Part shown: in pieces, positions 34,971 through 47,626 of the stretch
How positions within the stretch are numbered: the first letter of the stretch is position 1
Layout: the number at the start of each line of letters is the position of its first letter
Assembly: GCA_900239685.1 (NCBI GenBank)
Contig: OENT01000017.1
Span: forward strand, 248,001-312,000
Origin: Rotaria macrura
Taxonomy: Eukaryota; Rotifera; Eurotatoria; Philodinida; Philodinidae
DNA length: 64,000 nucleotides
Reading direction: 5' to 3'
The notes under the pieces: model-generated
The model's database searches: none
The model's input: only the letters and a program-made list of their open reading frames with translations
Told to the model about the DNA's origin: nothing
Translations under genes and position numbers: made by a program

Positions 34971-37900
34971 CTATTTATTATGATTTTGTCTTATTTTAGA
35001 AAACCATGTTGTTGTTTCTTCACGCATCTTTGGACCTAACATTTGTCCAATCAGCAAATAATCGTGACCATACGTAATTAAAAATAAAAATGGATGATTA
35101 GCAAAAAAGATCCATGGAATTGTTGGTGAAAGATCAATCGAATGAACGCAATTTGATGATGTTCGTTTTATTTTGTCTACATTCATGTCAAGTACGAAAT
35201 GACCTAGAGACTGTGCAGCAGCTGTAATTGAAAAAAACAACAATCATATGAAAATTAATAAAATACCTCGTCTATTCGAGTACGAACATAAATTGATTTC
35301 TTGACTGGATTCTTTTGAAATATTTTTATTTGATAAATCATTAAAAACTTTCAACGATTCAATAAGATTAATATGAACATCCATGGATATATTTGGTATG
35401 CATACAGATATATATGCTGATGAAACTGGTCGATTCAGATATTCTTTTATGTTAGCATAGATATGAATAAGATCAGATGAACATCTTAAAACAGATGACT
35501 ATGAAAAAATAATTAGAGAATTGTAAATAAATAACTGTGGAAGTATAATAATCAATTTCATTTGAATGCCATCGAACATTTGACCAGGTATTTCAATTTT
35601 ATGAAATGTGTCATGAAAAGCAACACGAAAAATACCTTTCGTAAAATAAAATTCTGTTTCAATTGATACATGTGTATTAGAATGAAATTTTAATGACCTA
35701 TTTTTAATAAATAAGAAAAACATACATATCAGTAATTAGCTCATTTTGACGTACAACATTCAAGTGTTCGAAAATATTAAGATACAAAAAAATAATATCC
35801 TATGTTAGTCATCTGTTTATTGTTTTACAAATATAAAAGAATAATTAGGTAAACATTTTTTTTTCATATGAAGAAAATTGTTTGATTAATCGATTGCGGA
35901 GATTTCAAGGAAATTGAAATACTTATTTATTGTTACTTTTCAATATTTACTGCTACTTGAAAAATTCAAAAATACAAGCTTATGTGTCAATCGAACAAAC
36001 CGTGTTATCGTTGTTCTTTTATAGAACTTTTCGATAGAATATAGTAATTAATCGAAACATACTATTTTGCTCACCATTGTACTATGAGAGCACGACGAGA
36101 AAAATAAATGTCTGTATTGCAATTGAAAATTGATTAGCTATTACGCAAGTACTAATGTTTACATTGTGCAGAATTCTATTCAAATCGGAGTTGATAATGT
36201 TGTATACTATTGTCTGCTCGTTATCCTAAAAGCTGTATGCAGTCTGACAATGTATTTTATTCAATATCTTGATAAGTTGATTCTTCTCACAAGCTAGAGC
36301 TTCTTGAAAAATCATTCGAATAAACCTTTACAATACAACAGTAAGAAGAAAGAAAAATAAAACTAGTTCAACAAAAACAAGTCATTGCTATTGTACGTAT
36401 AAACCTGATTCTCAAGTGTAATATGGACAAGAGCCACCAACGAAAAGCCTAGAGAGAAAGGTTTCTTTTTCAATTGGACTGTCTTCCCCATTGAAGAAGA
36501 ATGGTATAGGTTAGAAGCACTTCAAATAGATTTTCTTTGTTTCAACAAAGAATTTCAATAGATTGAACTTAGTTGTTGCATAAATCAATGATGACTGAAA
36601 TCTATGGTTATTCATCGATAGCATTAAACATGCGTAATTGAATGATGTCATATAAATCGATTTCATAATTGATTTTTAATTGTAATCTTTTACATGTCTA
36701 TTGTGTACGCCTACTAACTAGAAGAAATCATAAAACTATCTTAATGAAAACGTTTTCTACGTTGCAAATAGCCAAATAATAAAAGCAGTACGCTTATTCA
36801 TTTTTATTCAATAGACGAGAGAGTAAGTATATGGTAAGACATATCACATAACATGCACGTGTTTGTTAACCCTTAAAAGTCGACTGTCCCTTCCAAAAGA
36901 CACATCAGAATAATTTCAATAAAATCTACTATAAGACTTGATATGCAAAAACCAATATTCTCCTGAACTAACATGACCTGGGTGATCATACAAAGACAAA
37001 GTTCTAATTTGTAAGTGACCCTAAGATCGAACAATCAGTTTTTCACGACTCATAATGTTTTAAATATCACTATTCCACTCTGAAGTTCTTTTTTTATTCG
37101 TATCAGAAACGTGTCGTTTGGATTTTCTAAGCAATATTGTGAAGCATAGTATGAAGGTATCAGATGCAAGCACTCCCACATTTCGAACCATTCCTCTAAC
37201 TCATAAAATTATCATAAAGAAAATTTTTCTTCAATGTGACATTCATATTCATAAAAAAATTGAAGTAACGGAATTTCCCCATACGATTTTTTTTCTTATC
37301 AATAGATGATACGCTATTTAAATTTCTCTGAAATTTTCAGCAACAGTTGTTGTTTACTTCTGGCAATAAAACATGTTGATTCTCTATATCCAATATCTCA
37401 ACAGCATAACTTTGGTTTTGAATGGAAATGTCAAGGTGATTTGAGGATCATGTAAACTTCTTATGGGAGTAATTTCATAGCGAAATTATTTTCTTCCAGT
37501 CTGTTGCAAAGTCGAATATGCCTGCTCAAGTATGTTATATGTGACTCTTAAGAGAAGAGCAAGGTTATTCGTTTTAGCTGTTGTATCGTCGTATTGAGGG
37601 TGCATCAAATCTATTTTTCACTGTTGTTTTTCTTCTGTTGCAAGCCAAATTCCCTTCGATTTTTAAAGGTTATGTTAGATCCACATTCACTATCAATTCA
37701 AATTAGTAGTGTGGCTAACTGTGAATAAGAACCTCTATGATACTTGAAAATCGATCAACAAGTATCTTATTTTTTCAATTGTAGATTAACAAACGATAGT
37801 GTCTAAAGAATTAGATTCTAGTCGAATACAACTTAGTTCGGTGATTTTTCCTTATGTTCAACTCGATATTTTGTTAAACGTACAAGTGATTCAATTTTAT

Positions 37901-38782
37901 TTGATTTGGAATAATAATGTTAAAGGAATTTTTAACTAGATCTAGTTATTGTCAAGTTATATCGTATCGAACACAATCAACTATTGGAAGGGTATGCCCT
38001 ACTTTGATCGAAAGGTAAAAATGTCGAAAACGAAAATTATAGAGATATCGAAAGATAGAAACGTTGAAAATCATAGTGTATAAAGCGATGAACTCTCTCA
38101 CCCACACTTTTGCAGCCGCATTCGGATACCTCATTTTTACTTTCGACCAAAGTAGAGTTGACCATTGCCAGTGAGAGACTTGCTCATGCCGCTGGTATTT
38201 ATTCACACAATACTAATTTGTTTCTTTCAACTTTATTTCTTACCAAACCTTTTCCCAATATTCAAGTTTAAATGGCCGAAAAATAAATGAACAACATGAT
38301 AATAAAGTCATTGGTTCAACAAGACTTTGTTCAAGAATCTTCTGTGATGGTATGATTGATACTAATGATTTTTCGATCATATGTTTACTTATTTGATTTA
38401 TAAGTAATTTCCGTTGTTCGACATCATCTATATCATGTATTTGAAATTCTGTATTAAAATATTTGATTGTTTCATTCTATATAGATTTCTCCATAATTTT
38501 CTCGTTTAGTTTATTGAAAATATTTTCACAACTAAGACTTACATTAAGATCTTTATTAAAGTTTTTTATTGAATCATCTTGATTAACAACAAAATAATTA
38601 TAAAATTCTATTGGAAACTTTTGATTAGAATTATTCTTCATTTGATTATTACTAAATAATAAGGCATGAAGTGCAGCTTCAACAGCTACTGGTGATACAA
38701 ATGTACTATCATCACGTATATTTAGTAAACATGTTTTACTTAATCGTAAAGGAAATTCAAGTGTATCGTCATCGATTTCAGT
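34971..38782 (-). CDS. Serpin-family protein, probably disrupted
   Basis: Serpin-like segments on the minus strand: 38782-38543, 38476-38249, 35799-35726, 35697-35536, 35498-35267 and 35221-34971. The first has FVSPVAVEAALHALLF, matching the serpin SP-S-ALA helix. The second ends LLSCCSFIFRPFKLEYWEK, matching the strand before 'FKG-W'. The fourth ends with the usual MKLIIILP. The last contains the reactive-loop hinge AAAQ and the signature IPWIFFANHPFLFLI, then LLIGQML. Serpins trap serine or cysteine proteases through their reactive loop. Two problems: the 35536/35498 join is out of frame, because the only GT donor leaves the downstream frame one base off and reading through hits a TAG; and I find no start codon for the first exon. 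A 2.4-kb intron separates the halves. This is either a pseudogene or a gene with an unusual splice. Confidence 0.65.
35800..38248. other. Long intron (2.4 kb) within the serpin
   Basis: Non-coding on both strands as far as I can see. The longest frames are short and unlike known proteins. No paired terminal repeats were recognised by eye. Confidence 0.45.
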
Positions 38783-38937
38783 CTAAATTGAAGTTTTTCA
38801 TTTTTAATTTGCTATCTATGCATTAGGAAGGACAAACCATTTTTTTTTACCGAAGAAACAATGATGAATTCAAAATTTTAATACAAAGACAAGAGAACAA
38901 AATAATGCGCCATTATTAGTAAAACGAAATATTTAAA

Positions 38938-39258
38938 ATGCCTCGTCGTGTTGAATCAAAAGAATCATCGAAAAGTAATAACAGTAGCTTCACTAGATCA
39001 TCGGAAGATTTCAATCAATCGACGAGTGGTATCATTGTTTGGATACTGCGTATTTTTCTTTTCATTCTATTATTATTATTTGTAATGCCTGTAGCATTAC
39101 TTTTAACACCATGGTGGATATCAATTCAACCATTTGCAAGAGCATGTCCAAATATGATGAGTGGTTATTATCGTCTTGTAACGTGGCCTTTAACTATTAG
39201 TAAAAATATCCGATCTTATCAAACGGATATTCATTTTATTGACCAATTGAAATATTAA
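38938..39258 (+). CDS. Small membrane protein of unknown function
   Basis: A single-exon frame of 106 residues, the only plus-strand gene in the right half of the window, head-to-head with the serpin. Residues 1-30 are charged and Ser-rich. Residues about 31-60 form one long hydrophobic segment (IIVWILRIFLFILLLLFVMP) ending near TPWWI. The rest is a mildly polar tail with FARACPNMMSGYYR. No signal-peptide cleavage pattern is evident, so a single-pass or hairpin membrane protein is likely. An AATAAA signal follows at 39289-39294. I do not recognise the family. Confidence 0.6.
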   Translation: MPRRVESKESSKSNNSSFTRSSEDFNQSTSGIIVWILRIFLFILLLLFVMPVALLLTPWWISIQPFARACPNMMSGYYRLVTWPLTISKNIRSYQTDIHFIDQLKY

Positions 39259-40055
39259 TTTATCTTTTGACGCAAGTTTTGTTTTATAAATAAAAGAAAG
39301 TAAGGCTTCCCCTTGATAACTTGATAAGAACTAATTTTATCTAAATCAATAAATCTAAGTGTGTATTCAGCGATCTGAACATGAGTGTTCATATAATAGT
39401 TTTAATTTGCTGACATACTATGCTAAATAAACATAAATAATCGGTGACATATCATACATTATCACTTGAGTATATCGTGTGTATCATGCCTAGACAGTGG
39501 GTTATCAAGAGTTTCGTAAAAATCTTTGCAAACGTTACTACGCATCACATTACTAAAAATATCGAACTATGTTGTTGTCGACTGTTTAGTGTCAATAAAA
39601 GAATTCAATAGCAATTCTGAATTACAATGCATTGCTTTTTCATTAATAAATATATTTTGAAATTCATATGTTCGTCTATTACTTGAGAACTGATGGAGAT
39701 ATCTCGTAGGTACGTGCGACTCAAGAGAAAGAATCATTGTCACACTCATACACAATAAAATAATCATCTATCTTTTTTTTCGAAAATCTACGTACTGAAA
39801 GATGGCTGACCGGTGTTGAATCATGTAAATCTCTGACATATGCTAGCTGCTTGACTCTTGTGGATTCTACTATCCATTGTATATGTTTCTTTTTACTCAC
39901 TAAACCCGAAGTATCAGTAGTAATTCCACGAGCAATATTCGTCGAGAGGTTATGGAAATACGCAATTCGATAGAATATTTTATTCTTTCTTTGAATTATT
40001 TGAAAGGTTTAATTTCTCTTTATTTTAGTATATTATATTTAAGAAGAAAATAAAT
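39259..40055. other. Intergenic, with a possible small secreted peptide frame
   Basis: 797 bp between a plus-strand gene end and the gamma-glutamyl hydrolase 3' end. A minus-strand frame at 39767-39567 (66 codons) begins with a signal-peptide-like MIILLCMSVTMILSLES; nothing else supports it as a gene, so I do not call it. Confidence 0.4.
39289..39294 (+). terminator. Poly(A) signal of the small membrane protein gene
   Basis: AATAAA 31 bp after the stop codon of the 106-residue plus-strand gene; supports its being a transcribed unit. Confidence 0.6.
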
Positions 40056-41663
40056 TCATTCATAAAAATAATAAATTTGTTGAAAATGTGATTCGTCTAA
40101 ATTAGTGAACACGGGTGTATATTGATATACAAGATACTTTACTTCATCTTCTACTGAAGTGAAATGATTGAAATTTTGACGTGTTTGATTAGTAAAGAAA
40201 TTTGCCATATACTGCATTACTTCAATTGAAGTTTTCGTATGAGGTATCGTCGTATTTACTCGCCATTCAAACCCATTCTTTTCCGGATGCCATTGAACAC
40301 CAAATATTGGATAACGACGACCTACATCGAAGAAATTAGAGTCAAAATTACATATTTACATAATTCAAACATGAATAAATATCAACGATAGAATATCGAA
40401 CGGAAAATACGTATGAGAACAGCAGTTATTAGCTACGGCAATAGTTGTCAATTTTTTGAAGAAGATTTTATGCTCGCATCCCCATAATATTCCTTCATAC
40501 ATGTATCTTACACTGATAGAGTGGCGATAATATAAGTAAGTAACTTTTGAGAAGCGTTTATATTTTGTAACTATTAAAATTCATACGTATGATTCATTAT
40601 ATTTACTTTCAATGGTTGAAACAAATGTTCCTCCTTGTAAATCTGGGCTTACACTTAGCACTTTGTAAAAGGTTGATAATATAGGATCAGATGAAAAGTT
40701 CTACATGTATAGAAGTCAATAATTAAACTATTCAACCAAATTCGAGAGAATCTTTACTTTTGGCCGCATACAAAAATTATGAAAATTTGCTGTTGTTGGT
40801 TCATTTTCTAAAGCATACGCTACATTTAACGGTAATGACGTTCCTAATAGTCGACTATTAGCTGCATCTATTTATAAACAGAACATAAAAAAAGAAAGCA
40901 TTGAATAGCAAAAGGCAAACCTAATACTAAATTGAATACCTGGCATAAACATGAGTTCTGTTGCATAATTATATCCGCTACATGGTTCCAAAATATCCGT
41001 CGAACATTTTGTTAGCATAAGCAAGACTTCAAAACCAAGACACGTACCCCATAACGGAAACAGTTTTTGGGTTTCATCAAATTCCTAAAAAATGAAAGTT
41101 AATATAAATGATGAAATATAGGATATTATTTTTGTTATTTTACTTTTAATGACCACATGTAAAAAATTTTAGCAACGTAATAATATTCTTCAGTGAATTC
41201 TCCACCAGGGAAAAGTACTCTTAAAATTAAAATAATAGAACAGACGAAACTAGTTCATTATTCATTCTGTGTTCAAACGAACCCATTAAGTGAATTGAAT
41301 AAATGAAAATAATAATCTATTGATTGATACATTCTATTGAAGTAAGAAAAAGGTGAAATTATCATTTATATCTTTATTTCTAATCTTTACCGAATGGGTA
41401 CAACTTGCGCACCAGTTGCCTCAATATATTTAACATATGATGCAACTAAATAAGTAGTGCGATTCGGTTGTTGCCCTGATGTTTGTATTGGCTGTGTTAA
41501 AATTCCTTGATGATATGAATAGAATTATGTATGACCTATACACAATCAAACTGTTTACTTTACCTATAATTGGACGGGTATTTTCTGTAGGTAAATCTTG
41601 TCTTTTCTCATGTCCATTAGCATTTACAACTACTAGAATTAGCAATAAGAATCTGATGGTCAT
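40056..41663 (-). CDS. GGH: Gamma-glutamyl hydrolase
   Basis: A lysosomal or secreted peptidase that removes poly-gamma-glutamate tails from folates. Seven exons: 41663-41564, 41505-41391, 41219-41144, 41084-40940, 40867-40758, 40700-40607 and 40321-40056, total 906 nt, 301 residues, close to the 318 of human GGH. The N terminus is a signal peptide (MTIRFLLLILVVVNANG). RPIIGILTQP opens the mature enzyme. LFPGGEFTEEYY and PLWGTCLGFEVLL carry the catalytic cysteine, and YPIFGVQWHPEKNGFEW carries the catalytic histidine with the following Glu of the class-I glutamine-amidotransferase-like triad. The C-terminal tail HFQQIYYF is also family-typical. All six introns are 41-285 bp and in phase. With MTHFSD at the window end it makes two folate-related genes here, but not in one unit. 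Confidence 0.95.
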
Positions 41664-42102
41664 GCCAATGAAAATTAATTAAATCTAAAACAAAGAAAAC
41701 GATTCGTCATTATTAGAATTCAATTCACCCATCAGTCTATAGTATTTCTAAAATGTTGAGGAACCTTCTTTTCGAACGATGCAATTGCACGTGCCCCTTT
41801 TGTTGTGCATGAGTTTGAATCAATAAGGAAAAAAACAATAAAAGTTATTTTGATTAGGAGTGTTTTTTGTTATTTTCATACATAGAATAGGTTTCTTCGT
41901 TTTTTCGGTAAATATATAATTATACATAACACAAAAAAAAAGTAAACAAGACTAGAAATAACTACTATTGTTTTATTTTTCGATATTTGATCGATTGAAT
42001 AGCATAACCGGCGTTCACATTGATCAACAATAGATCTTGATTGTTTACAATACACATCTACAAAAAATTCAAAATCTTTTCTCAATAAGAGAAAAAAGCT
42101 CA
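41664..42102. other. Intergenic, GGH 5' side
   Basis: 439 bp between the GGH start and the stop of the next minus-strand gene upstream. It holds the GGH promoter or leader acceptor and the 3' UTR of the beta-propeller paralogue. No gene is supported. Confidence 0.45.
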
Positions 42103-42707
42103 TCAGTCAATATTTGACTTCTCCTTTTTTACTTCTGTCTGATTTGTATAGAAAGTTTTCTTTGCCATTTGTACTGTCTCATCATGATTAACTTTTATAA
42201 TCCATAGAATTTTCTCATCACCAAGACCAAAAAATATATTGTAATTTTCCATACACTTCATTGTGTAGATATGTGAACAGTCATTTAAATCAATACAATA
42301 ACGTAATTCAAATGTGTCGATATCAAATAGAAGTAATGAAACTTTTTTCGGAGTTTTATATGGAAAATATGATATAAGTATTTCATTCTCTTCTGTCAAA
42401 CCAATCAATGTATTTGTACAACAAAATGAATGACTATTGATCTAAAAGTAGAAATAATGACAAATTTTCGCATTTTTTCTCGAATAAAAGACTTACAGAA
42501 TACGAGTCAAATGGTTCAAGTATTCAAAAAAATAATAATATTCAGCTTTGTCAATTTTTTTACTCGTGTCTTGATCTCAATACGTATGTAAACGTGATGA
42601 ACATCTTTCATTTTTGCTCAATAGTATTACATATAATTGCAATCCTATGAAATTACTATTCTATTTTTGATAAGGTCATGTGATGAAGAAATGTTATCAG
42701 TGTCCTT

Positions 42708-42744
<37 letters not shown>

Positions 42745-45700
42745 CTCAGTGTGTGTGCGTCTGTCTGTATGTTTCTCTGTGTCGGATCAAAGGTTAAAGG
42801 TCAAAGGTTAAAGATTCTAGAATTTCCCAGAGCTTATCAGATTAATGCGTCGCTAACTATAGGTTTCTGGAATTTTCTAGATTTTTCTCAAACTTTCAAT
42901 GAAGACCTTGTGAATAGGCTAAAGGTCGAAAGTTATAGGTGAAACCGGGTGATGCTATGTTCCTAGAAAGTTCTAGAAATATAAAGACTCTTCCAGAATG
43001 TTTTAAAGTGAACTAGAATTTTCTATAATCTCTGATAATGATCTGGCATTAACTGGAATTTTCCAATATACTAGAATCTTCAGTGACCATGCCCTAAGCA
43101 TGGTCGAGAATGTGTTCGAAGGCTCTCAGATAGGTTATGATGGTATAGGCTATAAGTAGATAAGAATACAAGGGTATAAGGTTGCAGGGGTATAGGGCTA
43201 TAAGGGAGTAAGACTACAAGGTTATCTATCTATATACAATTCGAACTGTCAGATTGTCTATTATTGGATAAAGATTGAAGCACTGATATGATGAAACTTA
43301 ACAGAAAAATCAGCCGTGCAGTATGCACGGGACCTCGCTCGTGAATATCTATCGTATACTTTCATATAATATTAGGAGATATTGAAATATCTTCTTACAT
43401 TACCACATATGTACTAGATTTATAGCAAGTTGTGCAAAAAACAATTTCTAACTTTTAGTGAAGCAGAAAAAAAAACAACCAATAAAAGAAACGTCTAATT
43501 GTACCCTTCTAGGCGTGTTGCTTCTTTCAACACCCAGAAGATTCATTCCGACAACTGAATTCAATCGGATCCGATCGGATTTTATGGTGAATTAGTACAA
43601 AACCGATGGAATTCTGATTGCGCAACGACATTCAGATTCTTAGAATTGGAATTCGACGACATCTGTTATAGGGTTCTGACAGACTTCTAATGATGTCATC
43701 AGGTACTAGTTGGTACTCAAATAATAAATCACTATTTTCCCGTCAGATCCGTTACTCATTCTTCAACCAGGAATCCGATAGGATTTCGTTGGTTGATCGG
43801 ATTCGATCAGATCCGGTCGGATCCAGTATCGGATTCAGTCACCTGGTCATTTATGTTTTTGTGCGATGAGAAAGCGAATGATTTAGGTGACGCCAATATC
43901 GACCCTGTTCCATTGTTACTATAAACGATTGATTTTTCACCCCTTTAAAATATGCTTTTATCTGATTTGATCACAAACAATGATACGACAGAGATAAGGA
44001 GACGACAATCAAGTACATGTGAAATATTTTTGAAATGGTTCAAATGTAAGATTTACGTTGAATTTCCGATAATAGTCATCAATCGATTCTTCCTTCTCGC
44101 AAACGATTCACGAACCAACTTAGATGTATAAATCTTGATTGAATAACTGTGAAATTATCTGTCAATGTTACGAAATATTTTGTGTTTGTGATCTTTTTTC
44201 GATTTACTATATTTTAGAATGGTGTTTCTTCTCTTCAAATGATAAAATAAATGTCTCGCTGTAAGATAGATCGACTCTCCTATCCAGACTTAAAAGTTAC
44301 AGTCTTCTATGATGGGCAAGTGCTTTTTTTGCATCTTTCTAAAAGGGTAGGATATCGAAAACGAAATGTTTCAATTATTTAAACAAATGTTACTAGTAAA
44401 ACAACGATGCTAAATAAACTAGGATTGCTAGTTAAAATTCTTACTATTGTAGTTGATCGTGTAGAGATTTTCCCATGTGCTATTCTAAGATACAGGCGAA
44501 CTCTTTTATAAACTATGCAATATTCAAGGTCTATTGTTCATAAATAATTTAAATAAACTAATCTACCGGGATTTGCCGATTGTTTAAATTATCAAATGTT
44601 TTTTCTTGATTGAATTTTTTATCATAAATTTGAATACAACTTTTGTGCTGTTGATTCGTATATAATAAAATTTTATTTTCATTAGAAGTTATTCTAGCCG
44701 ATTTGAATTTTTCCAAATCAAGAACTTTATTCACAATCATTGAATTTGTTGACGATGCTTTTGAACGATTGATTTCAATAGTATAAATTGAATTATGAGT
44801 TATGGCTATGTATTGATTAATAATCGAGTTCCTAAATAAAACTACATCATGAGAATTGTATGTTGTCATCGGAAAATTTTACCAATGCATATCTATAATA
44901 GTTTGATTTAACCATTTAATGTTACCTTGACACATTCCATCGATATGAATACAATGAAACAGATTAATCTTATTATTATAACATAGAATCATATGTGAAT
45001 TCGATGCTATTAATGATATTTGAAAACGTGTATGAATTATATTTGAAAATTTCCAATATTTTCCGATGTCAACATGAGATTTAATATCATCATTCGAAAA
45101 AAATGACGATGATATCATCATAGATGATTTGTGAGATAGATTAGTAATTGTCGATAAACATTGATCCGATTTTTCTTTTGATATTACACATGTCGTAGTT
45201 ACTAATTGTTTAGAATTATTCGTATGAATTTCTTCCGTTGAAATGTTGTCAGCTGATTTAAATCGTATATTAATTTCGACAAATGTTGATAGATAATCTT
45301 GTAATTTAACGAATAATAATTGTTTTTTCAGATCATCAGCTGACGATACAATTAGTAATATATTATAAAATTCATGTTGTAATGTTTGAATTTCCAATGA
45401 AAGTTCATTTAAATCAATCTAATCAACAGGCAAAATTATTCGTTAGTCGATTGTACGTATTTATAGAATGATACACGAATGTATCATGGAAATGCTTCGA
45501 GAAATGAGTCTTTTTTTCTTATAGATTGCATAAATGTTTAATCACTCTAGCTGAACTACAAATATGATACACAAAAGAAACTTCGGCTTACAGTAGTGTG
45601 TTAATGTGAAAGATAAACTAGTGGTGTAACAACAAAAACGATATTGACACGTTACCTTCATGAATGTTAACTAAAATACGTTTGCAGTTTGTTCTTTTGA

Positions 45701-46079
45701 TGATCAAGTCTAGAAAATGACACTACACAAACAAGAAAAAAGACGTCGAAAGTCAGACGTTAAAAATTCTCCCTTAGACTAGTTAATTAATTAATGATAC
45801 GAAGAAATTTTCTACTTGAGGACATAATAGGATTTCGAAAATAATAAAATTTTTCTACAAACTATATTTAATTACTTGTTTATCTTTATTGATTGTATAT
45901 CTAGGATGATGTGTTGAGATACTCTCCAACGATCGTTGTTTAATAGCAATCAAGTGTGCGAAATGTAAACATTGATCAATACCAAATCGAGCAAGTTTTG
46001 TTAAAAATCCTTCGAGATTATCTTTCGGATTTTGATCATCAATATTATGCGATGAGTAAGATGTTAATATATCTGACAT
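42103..46079 (-). CDS. Beta-propeller protein, B-box family paralogue 2 (no zinc finger)
   Basis: Four exons, 46079-45876, 45418-44883, 44831-44567 and 42441-42103, encode 447 residues in one frame. The segment IIDMHWNSIINQYIAITHNS aligns with IIDLVYSPVSSQFICATKAG of the 32539-34374 gene. That alignment shows that the apparent stop at 44879-44881 is the start of a 51-bp intron, not a nonsense mutation. SFCCTNTLIGLT and YTMKCMENYNIFFGLG match corresponding strands in the other two paralogues. The N terminus (residues 1-68) lacks B-box cysteines and is mainly helical. The last intron (2125 bp) contains a Helitron-like end and a MITE. The function is unknown. Confidence 0.75.
42711..42740. repeat. 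(AT)15 microsatellite
   Basis: Thirty bases of uninterrupted AT at the start of the Helitron-like segment. Confidence 0.9.
42711..43342 (+). mobile_element. Candidate Helitron-like non-autonomous element end
   Basis: Begins at (AT)15 (42711-42740), then GTGTGTGCGTCTGTCTGTATG-type sequence, then GGTTAAAGGTCAAAGGTTAAAG, repeated CTAGAATTTTC words, and GGTATA/GGCTATAAG-type degenerate tandem repeats. It ends in a perfect hairpin CCGTGCA-GTA-TGCACGG (43314-43330) followed by GACCTCGCTCGT. Simple repeats, short direct repeats and a 3' hairpin next to a fixed tail are what rolling-circle (Helitron/Helentron) derivatives look like, but the CTRR terminus is not clear. Boundaries are approximate. Confidence 0.4.
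43532..43846. mobile_element. Degenerate MITE, copy 2 of the GATCCGAT-rich family
   Basis: About 315 bp. The left end is ACCCAGAAGATTCATTCCGA; the right end on the minus strand is ACCAGGTGACTGAATCCGA, forming the same imperfect terminal inverted repeats as the copy at 11668-11900. The two copies share end sequences and several internal blocks in opposite orientation. Non-coding. Confidence 0.65.
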
Positions 46080-47626
46080 GTTATATCTAAAAAACAATTG
46101 TAGAAAAACATTTTTAAAATAAAACTTCATTTTAATTATTTAGTACGGTTAAGTCATTCGCAATGCTACATTAGTAGATGAAGCCTCGTAAGTTGCGTTC
46201 AGGGAATCATTCATGCAGATCAAAATAGAGTTGTAGCTCATTGAATGATTACGAAACAACAATCGACATAGATGTATTCCAAGCTGCCGACAACTCTACT
46301 CTTGTGAGCGCTCGACAGATGTACTCGATTAAAACAGTAAAGCAAAAACTATATTTTTGTAAATCTTACGGGGACGGGGATGAAGCTAGTATTTGTTTTA
46401 TATTCGAATGATACATGATCTAAAGAATTATGTGTAGCCGTCAATTGATAAAAAAATTTTCTTTTTGATAAATTATTGCATTTACAGAGTGCTTGGAGTA
46501 AAATGTGTTGAGTCTTGTATGTCATTCTATTTGTATTTATAGTTGACACATACATTTGATTCATGATTTATCGTTTCTTTTTTCTTGAAATCTACTTTTA
46601 ATTAAATAAGATAGTGACTTTTTGTTGATGACTGAACATGTATACTAGAAACTTATCACCATAAAAGAGTAAGCATACAGTTTTCTTTTTGATGAATGTA
46701 ATGCCGATAGAAACTTAGTCGATTTTCAATATTTCGGTTTGATACAAAGTTCTATTTATTATTTAAATTGATGATTCGCTGTCTTTATTATTCTAAACGA
46801 CTTAGAATTGATTTCGATCATGGGAAACGTTGAATTTTGTGTTTCTATTCATATACAATAATTTACAATCAAATCATTGCTTCTAATAATTCAATTAATA
46901 ATGATGCATATAGAGAAGATGGGTTTCCGCTTTTTATAGTAGGCTACATCTTTAAGAGAGGATGTCTGATGTGATTTGTTCTTCACGAATAGCGTTAAAA
47001 TTTGATCTGAAATATCGCATTCATACTGAATTCATTTAAACTAACAACAGAAGAAAAAAAGGACAAGTTCTATACTATGAAGTAGACATGTATCGAAAAA
47101 ATAATCGGTTAAAACCTTTCAAATATTTTTTCTTGTTTAGTTTGATAAAGGCAAAAGAAAATGAAAGAAATCTGATAGGATTACTCGATTAGTATAAATC
47201 TTTTTTTCATGCAATGATGATCATTGCATAACAATAGATCTATTCTAAAAATCATCATGAAAATAAATTTTTATCTTTATTTAATCACTTTTAAGAAATA
47301 GTTCTTTGAAATATTCACGAATTGTTAAGAATCAAATATTTCTTCAGTTTATATCGATAGAAATACCAACCAAAACGGATTGTGTGCATTCGGAATAAAC
47401 AAAAACAGCTTGATTTTCACATTCGTTTTACTTATCAAGATAAACTGTTCGAAGAAGCAAAAAAATATAACGATAACAGAAAAAAAAACGAACTTTTAGA
47501 AATATTTTCAAAATAACAAAAAAAAAACAAGAGATAACAGTAACTAATAAACAAAAAAAAACGACTAGATATGAGTATTATATACATGTATGTAAGATAT
47601 GTATATGTATGTATATAAGACACCTG
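46080..47626. other. Intergenic between paralogues 2 and 3
   Basis: 1.5 kb of A/T-rich sequence without supported genes. A 71-codon minus-strand frame at 46564-46349 has no family resemblance. An A-rich tract (47450-47580) lies just downstream of the stop of the paralogue 3 gene. Confidence 0.45.

Larger units (their letters stand above)
42442..44566. other. Long repeat-filled intron (2.1 kb) of paralogue 2
   Basis: Flanking exons join in phase 0. The interior contains an (AT)15 microsatellite, a stretch of G-rich and TCTAGAA-type degenerate repeats ending in a hairpin (42711-43342), and the second copy of the GATCCGAT-rich MITE (43532-43846). Confidence 0.65.

Noticed and set aside
39567-39767. 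66-codon minus-strand frame with signal-like N terminus
   Set aside because: There is no supporting poly(A) signal, homology or partner exons; such frames arise by chance in T-rich sequence.
44879-44881. Nonsense mutation in beta-propeller paralogue 2
   Set aside because: The TAA lies inside a well-formed 51-bp intron whose removal restores alignment to paralogue 1.
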